DNA of 64,000 nucleotides, taken from the NCBI GenBank assembly GCA_032433765.1, contig JAVIAB010000025.1, positions 39,133,262-39,197,261 of the forward strand, read 5' to 3'. Source of the DNA: Megaustenia siamemsis. Its lineage: Eukaryota > Mollusca > Gastropoda > Stylommatophora > Ariophantidae. The position numbers and the translations under genes were made by a program. A model generated the notes under the pieces. The model had not been told where the DNA came from. It worked only from the letters and a program-made list of their open reading frames with translations, and made no database searches. Position 1 is the first letter of the stretch. The number at the start of each line of letters is the position of its first letter. Positions 56,441 through 64,000 of the stretch are shown piece after piece.

Positions 56441-56633
56441 AAAAATCAGATTCAGCAACAAATAATGTCTTGTATCAACAAACAAGATTATAATGTGTCA
56501 CTTTAAAACATGTACCACACTATAGAAACTCGCTAACTTATCTCAAGAAACACATTCAAACATTTTTTTTTAACGTCATCAAATTGACTTAATATCAAAA
56601 TAAAAAATCATCAATTTAACATCAAAATGATAC

Positions 56634-56673
56634 TTTGTAACAGCATAAAAAGGCTTACAAGAGCTAGAATCAT
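56634..56673 (-). CDS. AChBP-like 2, alternative exon 1, copy c (promoter retained)
   Basis: 'MILALVSLFMLLQ' plus one base (A) before GTATCA, so joining to 45017 gives Thr at the junction instead of Ala. Upstream on the minus strand the TATTTAAG and TCAGGTT arrangement is kept at 56735-56765, as in gene 1. By structure this is the most likely original first exon, with an 11.6-kb intron holding the other two copies. Confidence 0.65.
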
Positions 56674-56734
56674 TTTACCCTCCGATGTTGGCTAGTCACT
56701 CGCTTGTGAATTGTGAAGTGAAAAAGTTTAAACC

Positions 56735-56765
56735 TGACGAACTTGCAGCTCTTAAATACCTAGAC
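56735..56765 (-). promoter_or_regulatory. candidate core promoter of AChBP-like 2 (copy c)
   Basis: TATTTAAG near 56757 and TCAGGTT near 56735 on the minus strand, ~65 bp upstream of the ATG. Same as gene 1, unlike the shortened copies a and b. Confidence 0.4.
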
Positions 56766-57219
56766 CTGATCTCGATAATGACCGCCATTAAGGTCTGACA
56801 TTCGACCACCTGCCGTGAAATTTGATGAGCGTTTACAAAAATCGTTGATATTTTTTTAGATAACAAGACAGTAAATGGCTAGATAAGAGGGATTGTTTCA
56901 GCATATGTGTACAAGTTACACCACAATCAAAGATATACCAACAATTTACCAAATTGTGCTCCAGCAAGTGTAGAATATAACAATGGGCATCAGCTGGGAC
57001 TAAGGGAGATAATGTATGTTTTTGCAGCATCTGACACAATTAACTCTCTTTGATAATATTCCTACGCTAGTTTGCTGCGAATTTTGTGACCTTTGACGTG
57101 GCTGAACTTTTCACATTGTAACCAACTGTTGCACTATAATTATATTATTCTTCATTGTTTGTCCGCCCTTAAACTAACTCAAATGTCACGAAGTTACGAT
57201 GGGTCGTGATTTGCGCCCA

Positions 57220-57720
57220 GTTGAAATATACCGTCGATGTAAGTAATGAACATGAGTGGTGATAGGACACATCCATGTGTTACTTTCAACGTTGTAGTAA
57301 ATGGTTATGATGTCCCATTATTTATTCTTTTCTATTTTAGCCATCAGTTTCGTTGTATTCGTTCGTCATCTTTCCTTCCTCACTTGCCTTTATTTCTCCG
57401 TCGTGGAGAAATATAATTTACGATATTTTGCTCTTCTGTTGCCTCTGCTACTGTATTTCCTATTGTTTCTAAAATTCCATCAATCCATTTATTTCGTAGT
57501 CGACACTTGAGTCTAGCGGGCACGGTACTTTTATTGAAGACTCCTTATGTTGTATTTTGATCTTTCTTCCTTATCACGTGAACATATCATTTTAATATGT
57601 TGTTTCCTCATGCATCTGTAGAGGTGGTTATTCCTAGCTTTTTTCTCAGTTCTTTATTTCAGATCTTATCTCTCAAGTTGTTTCCAGTCGTTCGTCTAAG
57701 ACATTTCATCTCGGTAGTGG
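57220..57720 (-). mobile_element. LINE family E tail
   Basis: Uninterrupted version of 28000-28640: plus-strand complement words CTTTCCTTCCTCACTTGCCT and TTATCACGTGAACATAT. Frames broken. Confidence 0.7.
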
Positions 57721-57739
57721 TTATTTTTATTATTGTAGT

Positions 57740-58385
57740 CGGTGCATCCCCATATCCGCTCCACCGCCCCTCTCAGTATTTCTCGAAGTGTAATCAGACT
57801 GAATGTTCCTGTTAGATGTTAATTGTAGATACATCTCCTTGTCCCATAAAGCACTCCGGATCTTCCATACACCTTTTTCACCTTTTGACTCCTCAGAATC
57901 TCCATATATACATCATTGCTACACCTATTATCTCAGCCGCGATAGCTCAGTGGTTAGTGAACTGGACTACCACGGACAAGGGGTAGGGTTCGATCCCAAC
58001 CAGCGGCTTCCGGGTTCACCCAGCCTTAAATGGGTACCGGATTTTTTTTCTGGGAAAGTAAAGCAGCACAAGCGTAATACTGACCACATTACCCCAAAAA
58101 TCATGTGCTGAAGGTCTAAAAAAATATAGGGTCACTAACACTATATTTCCCTATACGCCACTTGGCGTGACGGGGGTACTTTACTTTTTTTTTACACCCA
58201 TTATCTCCCTCTTCACCTAAAGAATGAAGAACAAACTTAACGATGTCCTCTTTGTCCAGGGTCAGGCCACACTCAGTGTCAGAGCTGCCAGTGAGCTCAT
58301 CGTCTATTTCAATGACGCGCACACTCCCATATGCTAGACATGACACCCATATTAAAGCGTTCACTTTAACCACACTTCTGCCATA
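57740..58385 (-). pseudogene. unidentified ORF split by a SINE
   Basis: Minus strand 58385-58208 is open with 'VRVIEIDDELTGSSDTECG' and 'LDKEDIVKFVLHSLGEEGDN', and continues after the SINE at 57933 with 'RCSNDVYMEILRSQKVKKVY' to a stop near 57825. Acidic, soluble-looking; reminiscent of a piece of a transposase-associated protein, but I do not recognise it. The SINE target duplication lies inside it. Confidence 0.4.
57935..58193 (+). mobile_element. SINE-1 with 14-bp target duplication
   Basis: Full-length copy; A box GATAGCTCAGTGG, B box GGTTCGATCCC. Duplication ACACC(T/C)ATTATCTC at 57921-57934 and 58194-58207 with one mismatch. Confidence 0.93.
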
Positions 58386-58399
58386 TGGACTTCCTTACA

Positions 58400-58625
58400 A
58401 TATGGCGGATAAGAGGCAGGAACCCTTAAAGGCTGTCTGAATAGTGTTCCTTGTTGCAGTTTCTTCATATTCCAAGTCCGGCTTGCTGCCAGAGCTACTG
58501 AGTTAAGCACTCTGTACACACCGTGAGCTGTGTTTTTCACCCGGATCTTGTTTCAATATTACGATTGCTTACAATGAATGATGTTATCGTATGGCGGGTA
58601 ACAGGTGGCTGTGTTCACTCTCAGT
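58400..58625 (-). repeat. dispersed repeat, inverted partner of 28641-28857
   Basis: Plus strand shows CATATTCCAAGTCCGGCTTG and GCTGTGTTTTTCACCCGGAT, the complement of the other copy. Confidence 0.55.
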
Positions 58626-58639
58626 GCGGTTGCGCCTTA

Positions 58640-59020
58640 TGTCTTTTGTCGTCTTCTTAGACTGCTGTGATGGAGGCTGCAGCTACCTTTCTTTGTTTGG
58701 ATCCTTCAACGGGATTAGATTGTTGAGGACAGTTAACCAATGGAATGGGGCGGATATCATGAATGCCCTCTGGGAAGTAGGAAGGACACAGGACTTCGAC
58801 AACCATGAGTCCACATCACTCCTTCGGATGAAGGAGATAGGGATTATGTTGGCACAGTCAGAAACAAGAAAATTGGTGGGCGTGTAAGAAGACTAATCAA
58901 CCAACACAGAACTGGAGTCGTCAATCGCTGGACTCTGCGAGACTTGCTGAGGAGGGGATCTGCGCACCTATGGACATGTTCGCAGTGCAATTATGATGAC
59001 CCGCTTATAACTCAATAACA
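58640..59020 (+). mobile_element. LINE RNase H downstream tail, extra copy
   Basis: Frame 58591-58887 includes 'NGADIMNALWEVGRTQDFDN' and 'SLLRMKEIG', homologous to 46850-47120, then 'TGVVNRWTLRDLLRRG' and 'HLWTCSQCN' in another frame. Older and more diverged than the array copies. Confidence 0.75.
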
Positions 59021-59089
59021 ATAACTCAATAACTCAACAACAGTAACTCAATAACAATAACTCATTTGATATTAGATGTTAATTTGGAT

Positions 59090-59335
59090 GATTCCACTGA
59101 AATGGGCGGTTGAGCAGTTATTGATTTTATTGGACATTAGACAAGAAAACAGAACAGAGAATTGAAGCCTTCGAAATGTAGATATTTCGAAGAACTTCAG
59201 AATTGGACGGAAGGAAAATAAAACAAACGATGAAGTCTTAAAACAACTAAAAAGGAAAAGAGACCTACTAAGCACAATACAAACAAGACAAATGCGATTT
59301 TTTGGGCCATGTTAAAAGACACAACAGTCTCCTAT
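59090..59335 (+). mobile_element. LINE family A fragment
   Basis: Words GACAAGAAAACAGAACAGAG and GGGCCATGTTAAAAGACACA place it in family A; it stops at the border of the next element (59336). Confidence 0.75.
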
Positions 59336-59755
59336 AGTCCGTTCAGAAATTCATAATCACACCTGAATTAGTTTTGCGTGATAACCGCTTGTTATTTTGG
59401 TTTCAAAATTTGCATGCAATCTTAGAATATTGATGACGCAACGATTTTGGTATTTTTTATTCCACAAACACAACAGATTTTGCACATCAGCGAATTCCTT
59501 TGATCTTTTATGACGATATCACACAAGTTGATTCAAATTTTAGAGTTTACAGTAATCGTGTTAAATTTTCCAGTTTACTGCAATTCTTGTCAGAAGCGTA
59601 TTTACATAGTGCTTAATTGTGGGTGTTGTTCGTTATGTGTATTTGCAAACATGAATTCAATTGGTTACAATTAGTCTTGTCCTTCAGTCACCATTAGACC
59701 CCAGGACGTCCTAACTGCAGCTGGAATTGAATTCATATTAATTTTAATCATTCCG

Positions 59756-60559
59756 AATCTGACGATTCCAAGAGGTTGATAATCATTACTGGCTGGACAA
59801 ATAGTAATCCATCTCGTTTCCAGTACTCATCTTCCACCCGCAGCACATCTTCAACACATTTCTTCCAGAACAGAATGCCTATTTTTGAGAGAGACTCGCG
59901 TGTCAGAACTTCAACATCACACATTTTAAACGTCCTATTCTGTTCTGCAACTTGTCTTTGACGTGAGCCCAGACAAATTCGATTGGATTAAGGTGCGCAT
60001 GATATGCAGGGAGTCGAAGAGAGGTGTGGTCGTATTTCTCAATGATTTTGTCAACATTGTACACCTTTTTCTTATTCGTATTCTTCACAAGTTGTAACAA
60101 TTCGGGTTTTAAATATGTGTCGTCAAATTTGACATTTTCATTTGCAAGCCATGTCCTAATTTGCTCCTTTGTATTTGATGCAGTAGGAACTTTGTCTTCC
60201 CCTGATACGACATTGTGGTATGATGCATTATCCATGACTATGCATGAAGGTCTCTCCAGGATTGGTAAAAGATCGTTCTCCAACCAGTGACTGAAAATGT
60301 TTCTATTCATTTCAGTATGGTGGTCCCTACCGTCGGTACTTTTTGATTGGAAAATAAGTCCCGCATCATGGACAAGGCTGTTTTCAGTGCTTCCAGCATG
60401 AGTTAATATAATGCGCTGGCGTTTGCTGCTCGGAATTGTTCTTTTGAGTTTGTCATTTACTGACTGCCATTCTTTAATGAAAGAATTAGATGTAACTCGT
60501 TGATGAACACAGAATGGAATAGGAATTAATGACGTCAAAAAATGGCCGCGGAAAAACAT
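59756..60559 (-). pseudogene. Tc1/mariner-superfamily transposase, N-truncated and frameshifted
   Basis: A DDE cut-and-paste transposase. Frame 60559-59903 has 'MNRNIFSHWLENDLLPILER', 'CIVMDNASYH' (second catalytic Asp), 'WLANENVKFDDTYLKPELL' and 'LRLPAYHAHLNPIEFVWAHV' (catalytic Glu). Between that Asp and the Glu I count 83 residues, far more than the 34-41 of typical mariner/Tc1. The N-terminal helix-turn-helix and the first Asp ('DE.W' block) are missing upstream. Near 59940 the frame shifts; a continuing frame 'MCDVEVLTRESLSKI...EDEYWKRDG' runs to TGA near 59756. I found no convincing terminal inverted repeats at 59336 or beyond 60560. Confidence 0.82.
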
Positions 60560-60724
60560 TTAAACAAATCTTGAATCTGGGAATTGAAAGTTATATTTGA
60601 AGATATTTCGTGAATATTTCATCATGTTTACGCACAAAAGGCAGCTCTAAATTTGCTAAGAGATCACGCACAGGAAGAAATACAAATCTTAACTATGACT
60701 ATATTTTCTGTGTATTTGTCCATC

Positions 60725-60850
60725 GGCATTAACTTTTGCCCAAGGACGTTAAAATGTGTACAAAGAATTTAACATTTATCCAAGAACATTAACATTTGTC
60801 CAAAGACATTCACATTTGTCCAGCGACATCAACATTAAAGATATTTACAT
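60725..60850. repeat. ~20-bp degenerate tandem repeat
   Basis: Units like ACATTAACATTTGTCCAAAG, about six copies. Confidence 0.8.
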
Positions 60851-60974
60851 AACATTGTTCACCCCGAGGAACAAGCGAGAGATAACACCTGATGATGCTT
60901 TCCTCAATTTAATAAAACATGACACACAACATATCAGTCACGGAGGAAAACAAAACCTCAACCGGTGTTGTAAA

Positions 60975-61105
60975 TGATGATGGTGCTGATGAAGGTACGG
61001 TATGGCACATGATGATGATGATGATGATGATGATGATGCTGATGAGGGTACATGATGATGATGAGGCACATGCTGATGGTGATGACGATGCGGCACATGA
61101 TGATG
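60975..61105. repeat. (GAT)n microsatellite
   Basis: Interrupted GATGAT run with GCT and GGTA interruptions. Confidence 0.92.
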
Positions 61106-61383
61106 TATTTAAACATAAAAAAACAAGATTTGCAAAAACAACTAATTTTGACGCCAGCAACATGTTGTTACAACCTTACTACACTGGCACATGATGATTT
61201 AAACACACACGTTTCTACAACAAACCACAACAAGGTCACCGAGAAAAAACGGTCACTTGGCCTGATAACACGGTCAGGTCACGCACATATAAAAAAATGT
61301 GCATGTATACTTTTATATTGGCGAAAAATGTTACTTGAGTGCATTAGGCACCGCGGCAACGGGCAGCTTATGCATGTATACAT

Positions 61384-61630
61384 TTTCTATCTATCTATTG
61401 TCCTTTCGAGCCGAAGACGCACATAGGGCAGAACAACAATCTCAAAAACAGAAACCTTGCGTGCCAAAATGGCACATGTTGCAGAGATCACTGCTTTAAA
61501 ATCTATGGCGCTGTTTCCATAACAATACTTTTTACAATGACAGCTTGTCAAGCCATCGATCAACCTCCTTAGTCGCCTCTTACGACATGACTGGAAGGTC
61601 ACAGTGTCACTATTCTTTACCTCCCTCATA
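61384..61630 (-). mobile_element. dispersed repeat family D
   Basis: Reverse copy of 9405-9650; tail (CTAT)n at 61388-61399. Confidence 0.72.
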
Positions 61631-61889
61631 ATGAGGCCCCGGTAAAACACGGGCTGAAATTATGTATAAATTTTACATAGACATAAATACACATAAATTG
61701 TCCGTTAGTGGCCACTAATTCTGACTGTTAGCACCATGTATCACTACTCATTATTCCCCTTAAGTTAACTTAAGTTATGATGCGAACTCTCTATTTCTTT
61801 TTACATACTAGCGTGTCAAATGGTCTAAAATATCCTGGGACAGAGCAAGACACAGTTGTCTGCTTTCATGTTACATTGGCATTTCAGTT

Positions 61890-62860
61890 ATCACCATCCA
61901 TCATCATCATGTGCCATACCGGTTGGCGTAGACGATGATGTCCTTTCACAATTTTCTGTCCACAGTGCACCATATCATTTCTGTTGGCTGTTTTCCATGG
62001 AATACACCAAGCTATCTAGTATCTTCTCTCTTTGTCTTCCACGATCTCTCTTTCCCTGTATTTTGCGAGTTGTAATAAAGTATTCCAACTTTCCTCTTCT
62101 CATGACGTGTCCGAAATATGTAAATTGTTTCTTTCTGATATTTTTAAAAGAACACTTTCTGTGTTGGCCTCTTTGAGAATTTCCACGTTGATCTTGTTAG
62201 CTGTTCATGAAACTCTCAGCATTCTTCTGAGAAATCTCATCTCTGTGGCCGCTAATTTTCCTTTCATATTTTGCATACCGTCCACGATTCGCGTCCATAA
62301 GTCAGAATTGGTTCTTTATAGCTCCAATGAACTCACTTAATTGTAATGACATAGACTGGTTGTACACATTTTGCATGTGCCTTTCTGCATTTTATTTCTG
62401 TGGTGCATCTTCCATTTGATGTTATTATTGTGCCCATGTATGTGACTAGTTGCACTTGTTTCAAATTTGTCCTGTTTAATTTTATGATGGTGATGATTGT
62501 TTCTTCGATATGACCATTACTTATGTTTTCTTACTATTCAGACTAAGGTCTTTCTTGTTTCTTTCTTTTACTATTATGTCTATAATATCTTGTAGAACTT
62601 TTTCTGTCTCTGCTATTAAGACTGTGTCATCCACATATCGCAAATTTTTCTATGTTGTGATCGTTGACTTCAATTCATTTTTTGTCTACAATTGATCTCA
62701 TAATATGTTCGCTGTAAAGTGAAAACAAATCCGGCAACAGAACACGACGTTGTCCGACTCCTTGTTTCATATATAGGAACTATTTTTGTTCTAATCTTAG
62801 AAATTGTGCATCCTTTATGGATGAAGGTGTCGTGAACCCAGTACACTCTTCTCATTCTTA
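61890..62860 (-). mobile_element. LINE family C, reverse transcriptase end to 3' tail
   Basis: On the minus strand around 62645-62540: 'RYVDDTVLIAETEKVLQDII' (palm motif C, YVDD) and 'LSLNSKKT'; near 62750 a degenerate motif B ('GVRQ.CVLLP' type). Then the family C tail to (CATCATCAT) at 61900. Many frameshifts. 61631-61890 shows no feature. Confidence 0.8.
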
Positions 62861-62964
62861 AAAATTAATATTTGATGGGAGTGGTTTCAATTTGTGACAC
62901 GAAGACACAAATCTTTATTTTTTTAAAAGCTAAAATGAATGTTGTTTTAGTAGTTCAAAGTAAG

Positions 62965-63137
62965 TAAAGATGCACCACAGAAATAACAATCAGAATAGCT
63001 CAGGCTAATATAGCACTACAGGAAATGATAAACGTCTTGTGTAACAAATCTATGTCAATAGAAGTGAGAAAGAGAGTTATGGAAAATTATGGAAGGACGT
63101 GATCGCATACGCCAACCGGTGTGGCACATGATGATGA
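62965..63137 (+). mobile_element. LINE family C fragments, opposite orientation
   Basis: Pieces 'IRIAQANIALQEM' and 'ERVMENYGRT..AYANRCGT' with a large internal deletion and a GATGATGA tail. Opposes the copy at 61890-62860. Confidence 0.6.
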
Positions 63138-63169
63138 CTAAATTTTGCATCAGTTTTATTTGTTACTGA

Positions 63170-63355
63170 TCCTAGAAAGAAAGAAAGGAAAAGGAAGAAA
63201 GTAGAAAAGAAACAAAGAAAGAAAGAAGTGAAAAGAAAAAAAAAAGAAAGAAATAGAGAAAGAAAGACAAAAAAAATTAAGAAAGAAAGAAGGAAGAAGA
63301 AAAACAGAAGGAAAAGGAAAGAAAGAAATATAAAAATAAAGAAAGAAAGAAATAA
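63170..63355. repeat. purine-rich (GAAA)n tract
   Basis: About 185 bp almost without pyrimidines on the plus strand; the Lys/Glu/Arg open frame is compositional. Confidence 0.95.
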
Positions 63356-63424
63356 TTGTAGCTGTTGTTATTTCTGGATGTTCTTACAATGTGTTATTTT
63401 GATGATGAGTTTATAAAGTTTTCT

Positions 63425-63540
63425 TTCTTCTTCATCGCGTTCACCGGTTAATTGGATGTTGAATGCGTGTGTCGCTAATTTTACGACAAAGTCGTAATAT
63501 CTAAGCCTGTCGGTTTTTTTTTTTTTTTTGCGTTCGCCAA
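63425..63540 (+). repeat. dispersed repeat, partner at 6045-6125
   Basis: See 6045-6125. Followed by a 16-base T run. Confidence 0.45.
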
Positions 63541-63599
63541 CTTTGACGTTTGATTCCCTAGAGACTAGGAACTGAATGTTGCGTGTTAATTCGTTTTAC

Positions 63600-63850
63600 C
63601 CTGGCAGCCGTGTGCATAGGATTCCCTCGCCGCACAGGCAGATAACTCCGTCTACGGAAGTATTCATATATTTTTTTCCGTCCATGAGTAATTGAAGTTT
63701 CAGTCCGGGCCTCGCTGCTGAGACCAGGGGTGGTTCCCGCAGAGAGAAATCATAAATAAATATCCCAACTGGTGCAACCGGGATTTGAACCCACAACCTC
63801 TCTGTCTCGAGGCTGGCGCTTTGCCTCTATCTAGATCAACCAGTCGTCCT
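63600..63850 (-). mobile_element. tRNA-derived SINE-3
   Basis: Reverse strand starts AGGACGACTGGTTGATCTAG, with a B box GGGTTCAAATCCCGG about 60 bp on. The body includes CCGTAGACGGAGTTATCTGC and GGCGAGGGAATCCTATGC, resembling the body of SINE-2 at 28054-28311. Confidence 0.7.
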
Positions 63851-63949
63851 GCCTGTCGACTTGAAACGTTTAACTTCGGCATGTCTACGTTCACAGTTCA
63901 ACAATTTTTTCTGCGACAGCGTTCATTTTTATCCAACAATTTTCGACTA

Positions 63950-64000
63950 TAATGATCTTTAACGTGCGCAGAGTGTACGCGGCATTTGTCGCTTGATAGT
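63950..64000 (+). repeat. edge of a dispersed repeat (GTGCGCAGAGTGTACGCGG)
   Basis: Related in complement to the CTCTGCACACGT block at 23190 and 43565. Cut by the window end. Confidence 0.4.

Noticed and set aside
59336..60760. Terminal inverted repeats for the transposase remnant
   Set aside because: I compared both flanks by eye and found no convincing inverted pair with TA duplication; the ends are probably lost.
63228..63416. Lys/Glu/Arg-rich frame
   Set aside because: Purine tract (GAAA)n, no gene evidence.

Overview
The window reads as intron-rich, repeat-rich metazoan DNA, most likely from a gastropod mollusc. The evidence is two acetylcholine-binding-protein (AChBP) type genes, spliced gene structure, many tRNA-derived SINEs, several non-LTR retrotransposon (LINE) families, DNA transposons and abundant minisatellites. 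There are no operons, CRISPR arrays or functional tRNA/rRNA genes. Most long open frames are read-through of tandem arrays or of decayed transposons.

Layout. 1-5016: repeats only (27-bp minisatellite, LINE tails, SINEs, a second 27-bp-type array). 5017-14655 (+): the last four coding exons of a beta-1,4-galactosyltransferase-family gene, with introns full of repeats, including a G-rich array right after a splice donor and an 8-bp-TSD hAT element nested in a LINE. 14656-20040: probable 3' UTR, SINE, AT-rich DNA and a large two-phase 40/44-bp satellite. 20041-22770: nested SINEs in a LINE, a LINE C-terminus, and a broken fucolectin/EGF-repeat pseudogene (-). 23958-26259 (-): AChBP gene 1, two exons, apparently intact. 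26850-31905: LINE copies, SINEs and a 30-bp array. 32034-42742: a 10.7-kb, almost perfectly palindromic mobile element. 44338-56673 (-): AChBP gene 2, one ligand-binding exon with three tandem copies of the upstream signal-peptide exon. 57220-64000: LINEs, SINEs, a decayed Tc1/mariner-type transposase and simple repeats.

Two systems stand out. The palindrome at 32034-42742 has 5.27-kb inverted arms around a ~159-bp centre, termini beginning 5'-AG, and a perfect 6-bp target duplication (TACATG). Each arm carries, next to the terminus, what looks like the 3' end of a Polinton/Maverick (adintovirus-like) DNA polymerase B gene. I read it as a non-autonomous snap-back Polinton. The AChBP 2 locus is a tandem array of promoter + signal exon + intron units (about 4.25 kb, two of them nearly identical) feeding a single ligand-binding exon. 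That exon has Ser-Ser in place of the diagnostic vicinal Cys pair and a 13-residue Cys-loop, whereas AChBP 1 keeps Cys-Cys and a 12-residue loop.

All identifications come from reading the sequence and remembered family features; no database search was possible. Boundaries of repeats are approximate unless a target-site duplication is given.
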